Shown here in pieces: positions 1 to 9,164 of a stretch of 64,000 nucleotides of DNA (position 1 is the first letter of the stretch; each line of letters opens with the position of its first letter). A program made the position numbers and the translations under genes. The notes under the pieces were generated by a model. The model did no database searches. It had not been told where the DNA came from and saw only the letters and a list, made by a program, of their open reading frames with translations. This DNA is from an uncultured Hyphomicrobiales bacterium (GTDB lineage: Bacteria > Pseudomonadota > Alphaproteobacteria > Rhizobiales > Beijerinckiaceae): NCBI GenBank assembly GCA_903931945.1, contig CAIZEI010000202.1:114452-178451 (forward strand), in the 5' to 3' direction.

Positions 1-683
1 GTTCCACATCTTTTTTGCCTTTGTTGCCGGTATGCTGAAGTCTGATGGAATCAAGGCAGTTTTCTAAAGCCGTTCGGCAAAAACGCGAACGGTTCATCAT
101 CGCGTCTTGGTACATTACAATGTGGCCAGACTTTATGGTTGCAATGTTTCCACCGAATCTTCTTCTGCTCAAGCGTCGGGTGTCACGAGCGCTCTCTTGA
201 TGTGCCTTCGACATTTCGACGGGGACCGGCTGTGACTGCGCGCGGGTGTTCCAGCGCGTTAGGGTCGGGACGCTGCCGATCGACCGGGCAGGCTCGTTGA
301 AAGCGCGCCGCAAGCATCCGCATGTCCGGTCAACGGCGGCGAGATCGTCAATTGGGAGGCCACTGACGACCTCGGCCTTGCGTGCGGTGGAAGCGCTCAT
401 GGCCGCCGATAGCCTGCATGTGGTACTGGCCGCGCAAGGGCGATACGCGAGCCCCGATTGATCAGACCGTCCCCGAGCGGCGTGAACGGCGAGCCTGCCC
501 GTCGGCTCAGATCGAATCTGCGCGCTGAATCTGGATTCGGGTCTCAAACCCGTTGTTCTCGTTATGCCTTGTGATACGCTTGCGCTTTCCGTCTTCTCGG
601 GGGCTTGGCCGCCGTAACTTGATGGGCCTTGCGAGTAGTTCGCGAAGTGATCTTTTATTCGCCGCGTCTGGCTGAGGCTCTAA

Positions 684-2588
684 GTGACAGATCGATATCT
701 CAAAGAGTTAGCCAGCCTTCCAAAGGTCTATGAGGCGGCCAGTCAGCTTGATACTGGTCCATTTAAGGCCGCGATTGAGAGCGTAGCCGCACGCTCAGCG
801 ATCATGCTTGGCTCAGGAGGATCGTTTTCGGTTGCCACCTTCGCGGCGTACATCCATCAGTTGAGAACCGGCCGATTGGCTTTAGCTTCCACGCCGCTCG
901 ACTATATGACGCTACCGCTCCGCGACGCGGCTGTGATGTGTTTCACGGCTAGCGGACGCAACAAGGACATATGCGCTGCGTTTGATGAAGCTGCCCAGCG
1001 CGAGGCAAGGCCGTTGGTCGGGCTTGTAATGCGTGAGTATTCGCCGCTTCACGAGCTGGCAGAGCGCTATAGGTATAGCCGCGTTGTTTCCGCTTCATCG
1101 GAGCTGTTTGAAGACGGATTTCTTGCTGTCGCATCACTGCTCGGCTCGGCCATGTTCTTACTCAGAGCGTATCGCGAGCTGATCGGCGATACCACGCCGC
1201 TTGCCGCGACCTTTGAGGAGTTTGTGCAAAGCCGCGTCAGCATTTCGCTCGACGAGCTTGTTGCGCATACACTCCCGGCGGTCCGTCCCGAGACAACGAG
1301 CATTCTTTATTCGTCATCCTTAAGGCCAGCCGCGACAGATATTGAGTCGCGCTTCGTCGAGGCGGCACTCGGAAACGTCCACGCAACTGATCTTCGCAAT
1401 TTCGGGCATGGACGCCATCATTGGTTTGCCAAGCGGCCTCAGCAGACGGGAATCCTAGCGTTGATAGGCGATGACCAAGAAGCCCTTGCAGCGCGGACGC
1501 TTGAGCTTATCCCACGTGACGTTCCTCAAGTTCGGATTGATTTCACTGGCCCCAAGGACGAGCAATCGCTTGCTGGGCTTATTGTCAGTCTTCACCTGGC
1601 AGCCGCCGCCGGACACGTGCGAAAGATTGATCCAGGTAAACCAGGTGTGCCAGAGTTTGGGCGCAAGCTCTATCACCTCGCCCCCGCGCGGCGGCGTAAG
1701 GCGCGGCAAACCGATGTGACAGACGTCGCGGTTTGGCGAAAGGAGATCGCGGGAGGTCTGAAGTCGCCTGCGCAAATTGATGTGTTGCGCGCGTTTTGCA
1801 AACGGGGGGTCCAGAAAATCAACCAAACCCGTTTTGCAGGTTTGGTATTCGACTATGACGGAACTCTTTGCGAACCCGATGGGCGATTCCAGCCCCTTGG
1901 CAAGGACGTTGCGAGGGCGCTGAATAAGCTGCTCGCGCGGGGTGCCATCATTGGGATTGCGACTGGGCGCGGCGGTTCGGCAGCAGATCGCATCCAGGAG
2001 GCGATCGAAAAGCGGTATTGGTCGAACGTCCTGATCGGCTTTTACAATGGAGCGATCATACGTAGCTTGGTCGATGGGCCGCCTACGGCGGGCAAGCCCA
2101 CGGCGGATGTGCTGCGCGTTCAAGAACGGCTTCGCGCGTCTCAGTATTTTTCTGCTTGTTCCTTCCGATCCAATAATTGTCAGATTGCCATATCGCTCCC
2201 CAGCCTCGAAGAAGCTTCTACTTCAGTTCACATCGCCCAGTCGATTGTCAAAGACACGGGCGTCGAGGCCTCCATAGCCTGCTCACGTCACTCCGTTGAT
2301 ATCATTTTCAACGGCGGCGGGAAAAGGGCTGTGGTTGAAGCGATACGTAAACACACACAATCGGATGACGGGGCACCGGTACTTCGGTTCGGAGACAAAG
2401 GTCGATGGCCGGGCAACGATAGCGAACTCCTTGACGATGCGTTTGGGCTAAGCGTCGACGAAGTGAGTGCCAGCATCGAATCTTGCTGGGGATTATCGCC
2501 GCGGGGCATATTGGGAGTACAGGCAACACTTTATTATCTGGATAGAACCGATTGGCAGTCTGGGACTGGCAATATTCGTTTGGAGTAG
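684..2588 (+). CDS. SIS-domain + HAD-superfamily hydrolase fusion protein
   Basis: GTG start. N-terminal half SIS-like (IMLGSGGSFSVATFAAYIHQL, VMCFTASGRNKDI). C-terminal half HAD motif I (FDYDGTLCEPDG), later GIATGRGG and RFGDKGRWPGNDSELL. Confidence 0.85.
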   Translation: MTDRYLKELASLPKVYEAASQLDTGPFKAAIESVAARSAIMLGSGGSFSVATFAAYIHQLRTGRLALASTPLDYMTLPLRDAAVMCFTASGRNKDICAAFDEAAQREARPLVGLVMREYSPLHELAERYRYSRVVSASSELFEDGFLAVASLLGSAMFLLRAYRELIGDTTPLAATFEEFVQSRVSISLDELVAHTLPAVRPETTSILYSSSLRPAATDIESRFVEAALGNVHATDLRNFGHGRHHWFAKRPQQTGILALIGDDQEALAARTLELIPRDVPQVRIDFTGPKDEQSLAGLIVSLHLAAAAGHVRKIDPGKPGVPEFGRKLYHLAPARRRKARQTDVTDVAVWRKEIAGGLKSPAQIDVLRAFCKRGVQKINQTRFAGLVFDYDGTLCEPDGRFQPLGKDVARALNKLLARGAIIGIATGRGGSAADRIQEAIEKRYWSNVLIGFYNGAIIRSLVDGPPTAGKPTADVLRVQERLRASQYFSACSFRSNNCQIAISLPSLEEASTSVHIAQSIVKDTGVEASIACSRHSVDIIFNGGGKRAVVEAIRKHTQSDDGAPVLRFGDKGRWPGNDSELLDDAFGLSVDEVSASIESCWGLSPRGILGVQATLYYLDRTDWQSGTGNIRLE

Positions 2589-2597
2589 GATCGAGGA

Positions 2598-3713
2598 ATG
2601 AGGGATGAGCTCGCAGAAGCTCTTCTGGCCAAGGTCATGGATTGGTCGGATGAAGAAAAGGCTCGGGAGCGCCCGATCCTCCAAGATTTTGCGCGCTATA
2701 AATATGACGAATATCAGCAATATGCGCCCGGTCGCCGCTTTATCGAAAGTCTCGCGCTTTGGCTGCGGCAATTCGCGACACTGGAGGAGCGGCGCACCGC
2801 TTACGAGTTTTTCCGCTCGCGCCTTGTTTTCATCTCCACTGCGGAAATGCGCCATCTTGTTGAACTCGCCTTTCCCGTGGTCATCAGACCGGGTCTGATC
2901 GCCAAGGCTGCGGAGGCCCTGGCGGTCGATCCACAACGCTGCAAGCATATCGCGTCCAGCGCGGCATATTCTCAAGTGCTAAGACAAACACTTTTTCTCG
3001 GCCTAAGCGATGGCGCGCGCAGCGACGTCTTTCGTCGATCCCACCCCTACGTCAGCAACGAGCAACTCTGGCACGCCTACGACATTTCGGACGAGAAAGC
3101 GGTTTCCATGGGCGCGAAACTGAAAAAAGCGCTGACAGCGCAGTTTGCCCGTGAACCTAGTGACGACGAGTGCAAATTCCAGACGATTTGCCTTCTAGAT
3201 GATTTCACCGCCAGCGGAACTTCATACATTCGGCTTTTGGACAGCAAGTGGGACGGCAAAATTCCGAAGATTCTGCAAAAATTATGTGAAGAGGATGGCG
3301 CCCTCGGCAAGATCGTCGCCAAAAGCAACCTTGACGTGTTGGTTTGCATTTATGTTGCAGCCGATCAAGCAGTGCGCCATATCGAGGCGGAGCTAAAGAA
3401 ATACATTTTTCCGAAAGGCAAGGTTCGTCTGGAAGTGGTTCACGCCTTTCCACCCGATACTCGGCTCGATGACCAGAGGGACGCGAAGATTATTGATCTC
3501 GCCAACGATGATCGGTACTTCGATAAAGAGGCCGATGACGAGCACGCCGAGGTCGGTGGTACATCTAAGCGTTTCGGCTATGCGGAATGCCGCCTACCAG
3601 TCATCCTCACGCACAATTCCCCGAACAATTCCATTTATATTCTATGGGGCGAGTACGATCAGACGTTCACTGGCTTGTTCCCTCGCGTGAGCCGCCACAA
3701 GCGAGGCGGATAA
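2598..3713 (+). CDS. Phosphoribosyltransferase-like protein
   Basis: PRPP-binding-loop motif ICLLDDFTASGTSYIRLL; also LFLGLSDGARSDVFRRSHPYVSNEQL. Starts 9 bp after the upstream stop. Confidence 0.8.
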   Translation: MRDELAEALLAKVMDWSDEEKARERPILQDFARYKYDEYQQYAPGRRFIESLALWLRQFATLEERRTAYEFFRSRLVFISTAEMRHLVELAFPVVIRPGLIAKAAEALAVDPQRCKHIASSAAYSQVLRQTLFLGLSDGARSDVFRRSHPYVSNEQLWHAYDISDEKAVSMGAKLKKALTAQFAREPSDDECKFQTICLLDDFTASGTSYIRLLDSKWDGKIPKILQKLCEEDGALGKIVAKSNLDVLVCIYVAADQAVRHIEAELKKYIFPKGKVRLEVVHAFPPDTRLDDQRDAKIIDLANDDRYFDKEADDEHAEVGGTSKRFGYAECRLPVILTHNSPNNSIYILWGEYDQTFTGLFPRVSRHKRGG

Positions 3714-5621
3714 ATGAGAAACCCCTTCCGCCTACGAGCCTCCAAGCGGTCTGTGCACGACGAGCAATTCGTCCGACTCTTCGCTGCGGGTGCGCTTGAC
3801 CTGCTGAATGATGCGGAAGATCCACTGTCCGGCGTTGTATTCTTGCGCAGCGCCCCTGGTGGCGGCAAAACGACGCTTCTTCGCCTTCTTACTCCCGGAC
3901 CTCTGCGCAAAGTCGTCCGCATGCAGGACGACCCAGACATTCGACCTACACGCGACGCACTCATAAAAGTGGGGGCGATAACCGCTGATGGTCCTGCCAT
4001 CCTCGGTGTTATGATTGTCTTCACCAACGAGTATCGTGATCTCGAAGAGGTTGGGGACCGCGGCGCTCGTTCGACGGGCGTGTTCCGGGCGCTCGTCAAC
4101 GCACGTATCGTTCTTGCGACATTGCGCGCGGCGCTTGAGCGGTCGGAGCGATCCTATCCGGATGATGTCGACCAAGTCCGGGCAACGTGGCAACCAATCG
4201 ATGGCGCTACACTGCCCGCTAATGCCAGCGGTGCCGAACTGCATAAATGGGCATCCAGCATCGAAGAAAGTGTCTTCGACCTTCTTGATGACCTTGGCGG
4301 CGAAGGCGTACCGATGCCCAAAGCCGCCTCCCAGCTTGAGGCGCTTCATTGGCTCGCTACCGCGCGCCTCTCCGATGCATCGGGACCGATTGAGCTGAAG
4401 CGTGTGTTGCTGTTGGACGATCTTCAGTTTCTCAGCGACAATCAAAGAGAGTGGCTGAAGGAGACTGTTACCAACGCGCGTTTATCGTGCGGCGTCTGGA
4501 TCGCCGAACGGCTTGAAGCTCTTCCGCCCAAAGATCTGTTGGCGCAAGGGGCTCTTGAAAAGCGCGACTATGAAGGGGACATTCGTCTCGAAAGCCGGTG
4601 GCGCGACCGCAAGGTCGCTTACGTAAAGTTTGTTGACCAGATCGCCGACCTGCGGGCGCGTGATGCGGATGGCTTTCAGGGACGCAACTTCTCTCCGGCG
4701 CTGGCGGAAGAATTGGATCCCGTATCATGGGACAGTATCTTTGAGAATCAGTGTCTTGTCATCGAGCAGCGCCTTCTTGCGCGTGTCGGGCAACAGCAGC
4801 GATATCAGGAATGGCTTGCAGCGCGGCGGGCGGTATCTGGAAGCCCCCGCGACCGGGCCTTGAGTTGGCGTGAAGTTGAAATACTTATCGAGCGCGACGC
4901 CGCAAAGTCGCAACGCGCGTTTGATTTCGACGCGCTCACCGAAGACGATCTCAGCGACAAGGGAAACGCCAGCGTCAAAGCTGCCGCCGAGGTATTTCTA
5001 TCGCGCGAGGCAAAAGCGCCGATCTATTTTGGGCGTCAAAAGCTGGCGATGCTGTCGTCGTCAAATGCGGATCAGTTTGTCGAGCTTGCCGGCGATCTCT
5101 TTGAGGAGCTTGCCGCGAAAACTGCAATGCGCCGCGGCACCGATTCCATACTCAGCGGAGAACGGCAACATTTCATCTTGAAACGCGCGGCCGAGCGGCG
5201 TTGGGAGGGTATCCCGCGGCGGGTCCCGCGGGGTTACGAAGCGCGCCGTTTTCTCGAAGCCCTCGGTGCCTTCTGCTCCGCCGAGACCTACCGCCCCACC
5301 GCTCCATATCCGCCTGGCGTTACCGGGTTCGGCATCACCATGCAAGACCGCGCACGTCTTATCGACGGCGGGCGTGAATTGGCGGCGTTTGCAGAATTAC
5401 GCGCGATGCTCGCCGCGCTCGTATCGCAAAACCTGCTCGAGCCGACGCTTGACTACAAGAACAAGGGTGAGAGCCTGATTATCTTCAATCTCAATCGCAT
5501 CCTTTGCGCTCATTTTGATCTACCGCTGGGGTATGGAGGCTGGCGAAAAAAGAGCCTGAAAGAGCTCGCCGACTGGCTCGCACGCGGTCGGGCGGCCGTG
5601 ACGGAGAGATTGCTTGTCTAA
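3714..5621 (+). CDS. P-loop ATPase, ORC/Cdc6-like (AAA+/STAND-type)
   Basis: Walker A FLRSAPGGGKTTLLRLL; Walker B RVLLLDDLQFLS; ATG abuts the upstream stop. Confidence 0.75.
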   Translation: MRNPFRLRASKRSVHDEQFVRLFAAGALDLLNDAEDPLSGVVFLRSAPGGGKTTLLRLLTPGPLRKVVRMQDDPDIRPTRDALIKVGAITADGPAILGVMIVFTNEYRDLEEVGDRGARSTGVFRALVNARIVLATLRAALERSERSYPDDVDQVRATWQPIDGATLPANASGAELHKWASSIEESVFDLLDDLGGEGVPMPKAASQLEALHWLATARLSDASGPIELKRVLLLDDLQFLSDNQREWLKETVTNARLSCGVWIAERLEALPPKDLLAQGALEKRDYEGDIRLESRWRDRKVAYVKFVDQIADLRARDADGFQGRNFSPALAEELDPVSWDSIFENQCLVIEQRLLARVGQQQRYQEWLAARRAVSGSPRDRALSWREVEILIERDAAKSQRAFDFDALTEDDLSDKGNASVKAAAEVFLSREAKAPIYFGRQKLAMLSSSNADQFVELAGDLFEELAAKTAMRRGTDSILSGERQHFILKRAAERRWEGIPRRVPRGYEARRFLEALGAFCSAETYRPTAPYPPGVTGFGITMQDRARLIDGGRELAAFAELRAMLAALVSQNLLEPTLDYKNKGESLIIFNLNRILCAHFDLPLGYGGWRKKSLKELADWLARGRAAVTERLLV

Positions 5622-6750
5622 AAATGGAAGGACAATGAGATGGGATCCCTATCAGCTCTTCGCTGGAGCCGGGTTCGACGCTTATTGGGCCAACCGGCTC
5701 TCGGATGGCTCGCGCAAGCTATTGTTCATTGTCGGGCGAGGCTTCGATGCACGGGCTGCCCTGGTGCCACGGCGCATCCTGAGATTAGGCAAGTTAACAA
5801 CGCTCCATGGCTGGGTACTTCGTTACAGTAATGGGCATCCAGACACGCTGAACACCCAGCAGAGAATCGACGCAAATGCAGGTGCTTTCGCGGAAGTCTT
5901 CGGCGGCGAGCTTACCGAGATCGAGATCAAGATGCGCGGAGCCGGAAACGCGCATGTGACCTCCCGCAACACTGGCGCGGCCATCAATCGGCGGCAAGAG
6001 CTAGCAAAGTATACTGACGTGATTGTCGATATCAGCGCTATGCCGCGTACCATTGGTTTGACGGCGATCGCGCGACTAATTGCGCTGCTCGACGAACTTG
6101 CACAAAACGGGGGGCCTTCGGTCAACCTTCATGTCGTTGTTGCGGAAAGCGTTGTGTCCGATGGGTATCACACTTCGGCGAGCCTTAGCGACACGGTGAC
6201 CTCGTTGGTTGGGTTCTCCGGTCAGCTCACTGCGGAAAGCACTATCAACTTGCCCCGGGTTTGGTTCCCAGTTCTTGGAGAGGGCCAGAGCGCGCGCCTT
6301 GAGCGCATCCGTTCGGAACTCGATCCTGATGAAATCTGTCCGGTCATCCCGTTCCCAAGCCGCGATCCGCGAAGGGGCGACCAGCTTATTGAGGAATACC
6401 GCCTACTCCTCTTCGATGACTTCCGGGTCGAACCTGCAAACATCCTTTACGCCTGCGAGTACAATCCATTTGAGGCCTATCGCCAGATCTATGGAGCGAT
6501 TGATCGGTATCGTGACTCTTTGAGCGATCTCGGCGGGTGCAAGGTGTTCGTATCACCGTTGTCGAGCAAGCTCCTTTCCGTTGGCGCGCTACTGGCATGC
6601 TATGACCATCGAGCCCATAGTAGCGTGCCGGACAAGGTCAATGTCGGGATTCCCTACATCGAGTCTGTTAGCTACGGCGAGCCGGATGATACGGTGGCTG
6701 TAGGCATCGAAGTTTATTCGCTTTGGATACGAGGGGACTGGGAAAAGTGA
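5614..6750 (+). CDS. Uncharacterised operon protein, possible Rossmann-like sensor/effector
   Basis: Overlaps the upstream gene by 8 bp. Contains DVIVDISAMPRTIGLTAIARLIALL and KVFVSPLSSKLLSVGALLACYD. No family recognised with certainty. Confidence 0.7.
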   Translation: MSKNGRTMRWDPYQLFAGAGFDAYWANRLSDGSRKLLFIVGRGFDARAALVPRRILRLGKLTTLHGWVLRYSNGHPDTLNTQQRIDANAGAFAEVFGGELTEIEIKMRGAGNAHVTSRNTGAAINRRQELAKYTDVIVDISAMPRTIGLTAIARLIALLDELAQNGGPSVNLHVVVAESVVSDGYHTSASLSDTVTSLVGFSGQLTAESTINLPRVWFPVLGEGQSARLERIRSELDPDEICPVIPFPSRDPRRGDQLIEEYRLLLFDDFRVEPANILYACEYNPFEAYRQIYGAIDRYRDSLSDLGGCKVFVSPLSSKLLSVGALLACYDHRAHSSVPDKVNVGIPYIESVSYGEPDDTVAVGIEVYSLWIRGDWEK

Positions 6751-7835
6751 CACGCGTCGACCTAAAACTCCGGCCTGCCGCCCGTCACCCCGTCTGTGTT
6801 GGCGTGGGTTTTGTTGCGGCCGACATCGTCGAAGGGCGCACTGAGGAATTCGTGGCGGCTGGCGGCTCGTGCGGCAATGTCATGGCGATTCTCGCTTGGC
6901 TTGGCTGGAAGAGCTATCCTGTCGCCCGTCTCGGCAAGGACTGGGCCGCGGGAGTAATACGCAAAGAATTCGAGGTCATCGGACTTGAACGCGCCTTCCT
7001 GTCCGATGAGAAAGCGGTTCAAACGGCCATAGTCATCCAGCGCTTTGTTGAGGACAAGGAAGGCAAGCGCGTTCACCGATTTTCGCTTGCATGCCCCGAG
7101 TGCGGCGGATGGCTACCGAGATTCCGAGCCTCGACGCTTCAACAAGCCTCCGAGGTAACGCAATCCACTATCGTGCCAAAAGTGTTCTACATGGATCGAT
7201 GTTCGCCCGCTGCGCTCAAGTTGGCCGCCTGGGCCCGGCAGAACGGAGCGCTGGTTGTATTTGAGCCATCGTCCGTGGGCGATGAACGCCAATTTCAGAG
7301 AGCGGTTGATCTCTGCCATATACTAAAGTTTTCTCACGACCGCTTGGGTCATTTGCGCGACCTTCGAGAAGCGCAGCAGCCGCGGATCATCGTTGAAACG
7401 CTTGCCGAAGAAGGATTACGTGTGCGCTGGCGCGGCCATTGGAGTGATTTGCCCGCGTTCACGTTGCCAATCTTTGTCGATGGAGCCGGAGCCGGTGACT
7501 GGACCACGGCCGGCCTCGTCCACCAGTTGGGTACAGGCGCAAAGGTGTTTGAAACCTTGCAGAAGCCCAGACTTCTATCGGCATTAAGATTCGGACAGGC
7601 CCTGGCGGCGATCAATTGTGGTTATGAAGGTGCCCGGGGCGCTATGATGGCCATGACGCGGGACCAGCTGGGCAAGCGGCTCACCACGCTTGCGAGCCTG
7701 TCGGCCGAGCCGTTGGCTAACGGTCAGGAAACAACGGTCTACGAAAGCGATATTCCAACTCGTTTATGCGCTACGTGCGTGTCGGACGGAAGGAGCACAG
7801 CTTCAGGAGCGAAAAAAAGGACGGCTCCGCGTTAG
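6723..7835 (+). CDS. PfkB-family (ribokinase-like) carbohydrate/nucleoside kinase
   Basis: C-terminal PfkB signature FVDGAGAGDWTTAGL; N-terminal GGSCGNVMAILAWLGWKSYPVARLGKD; overlaps upstream ORF; carries a CPECGG insert. Confidence 0.85.
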   Translation: MDTRGLGKVTRVDLKLRPAARHPVCVGVGFVAADIVEGRTEEFVAAGGSCGNVMAILAWLGWKSYPVARLGKDWAAGVIRKEFEVIGLERAFLSDEKAVQTAIVIQRFVEDKEGKRVHRFSLACPECGGWLPRFRASTLQQASEVTQSTIVPKVFYMDRCSPAALKLAAWARQNGALVVFEPSSVGDERQFQRAVDLCHILKFSHDRLGHLRDLREAQQPRIIVETLAEEGLRVRWRGHWSDLPAFTLPIFVDGAGAGDWTTAGLVHQLGTGAKVFETLQKPRLLSALRFGQALAAINCGYEGARGAMMAMTRDQLGKRLTTLASLSAEPLANGQETTVYESDIPTRLCATCVSDGRSTASGAKKRTAPR

Positions 7836-8050
7836 CAAAGCAGGCTCCGCACGAATGTCCGCATAAACACCTGTCGCCCGCGCTTCCCGCGCGGAGCAGC
7901 CCGAAGCATTCGCAGGCTTAATTTGTTCCAGTCTGGTTGGTCTGTCGAAGGGCTTGCCGGGCGTGTCACGGCGGTGTAGCAATGAGCTGTGCTCAGCACG
8001 GACGACATGCAACAAAATCAATGGGTTGCACGGATCGGCGTCTCGGGTGG

Positions 8051-8070
8051 GAATCCTCCCGCCCCAGCCA
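8051..8070 (+). repeat. tRNA-Gln 3'-end-like fragment (putative att site)
   Basis: GAATCCTCCCGCCCCAGCCA matches the 3' T-arm/acceptor/CCA of alphaproteobacterial tRNA-Gln as I remember it. The rest of the tRNA is absent upstream. Confidence 0.5.
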
Positions 8071-8190
8071 GACCACCGAAATTACGTCCTGATCCCTTGA
8101 TTTCATTGAGGGCGGGTCGGCCGGGTTCGCAGGACTCGCGCCGACTGCACCCGGAGCTGTCGCGCCCGCCTGTCGCCAGGAGTGAACGGC

Positions 8191-8366
8191 ATGGCCCTTT
8201 GTCAAAATGTTTATCGGCGCGGGGCAGTCTATTGGTGGCGGCGCAGGATGGCTCGCAACGCCACGAATAAGAAAATTTTCATAAACAGGAAATGCCCGTC
8301 AAGCTCGGCCATTAGCCTCGCCAAAACGCGCGCGCCATCAAAAGCGGCGACCAATTCGCCCCGGAC
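8191..8366 (+). pseudogene. Truncated tyrosine-type site-specific integrase, N-terminus only
   Basis: MALCQNVYRRGAVYWWRRRM resembles the N-terminus of DUF6538-type phage integrases. No intact recombinase continues downstream. Confidence 0.5.
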
Positions 8367-9164
8367 TTATGCAGCCATCCGTTTGGCCGGCAATTCAACG
8401 TTCAAATTCACTTCGGCGACGAGCGGAAGGTGATCTGAGGCTGTGCGCGCCAACGGCGTGTCATGGACGGCGGATCGCGTCACCGATCCCGCTGGCCAGC
8501 CAAGGATGCGGTCCATCGGGAATAGCGGCAGCGGCGCGGGGAAACTGCATAGAACCGGCGCGACGCCAAAAACAGGCTCCAGAATTTCAAGCGCGGAACG
8601 TCGTCGCCGCCGCCACTCGTTAAAATCGCCGAGCAGAATGGTCGGCATCGGCTTGAGTTCATGAAATGCATCGAGAATCGTCTGCGCCTGGTCCATTCTT
8701 GAACGTCGCAGCAAGCCAAAATGAGTCGCCATGACGCTAAATGCGCCCTTTCCGAGATCTATTTCCGCGATCACCGCTCCGCGCGGCTCCAGGCCGGGCA
8801 GTTTGACGCGCGTTCTTCGATAGTGGAGCGGTCGACCGCGCACGAGCAGGGCGTTTCCGTGCCAACCGTGTCCGTCGGGGATGTCGGACTGGCCAAGCAG
8901 GCTCAGTCCGGTCTCGCTTTCGATGACCGCGGGATCCAGCAGGCCCGTCCGGGCGCCGAACCGGCGATCCACTTCCTGGAGGGCGACAACATCCGCGTCG
9001 ATCTCATTGAGAACCTCCAGGATGCGATGGGGCCGTGAAAATCCATCAGGACCTCTGCATTTGTGAATGTTGTAGGATGCGACTTTCAAAACGACCTCGG
9101 CGTTTATGGGACCATTCGTATCTATATATAGGGCATCAACAGCCGCGCGGCGGCGTCCCGACAC
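8367..9164 (-). CDS. Endonuclease/exonuclease/phosphatase family protein
   Basis: VASYNIHKCRGPDG, VVALQEVD, ILLGDFNEW, ASDHLPLVAEV. The annotated start may be too far upstream because it overlaps the next gene. Confidence 0.85.
   Translation of the reverse strand: MSGRRRAAVDALYIDTNGPINAEVVLKVASYNIHKCRGPDGFSRPHRILEVLNEIDADVVALQEVDRRFGARTGLLDPAVIESETGLSLLGQSDIPDGHGWHGNALLVRGRPLHYRRTRVKLPGLEPRGAVIAEIDLGKGAFSVMATHFGLLRRSRMDQAQTILDAFHELKPMPTILLGDFNEWRRRRRSALEILEPVFGVAPVLCSFPAPLPLFPMDRILGWPAGSVTRSAVHDTPLARTASDHLPLVAEVNLNVELPAKRMAA

Noticed and set aside
2-67. Possible C-terminal end of a gene (FHIFFAFVAGMLKSDGIKAVF-stop)
   Set aside because: Open from the window edge but too short to identify; strand and frame not certain.
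246-461. 71-aa ORF upstream of the operon
   Set aside because: Arg/Ala-rich, no motif, no convincing start context. It may be debris but cannot be identified.
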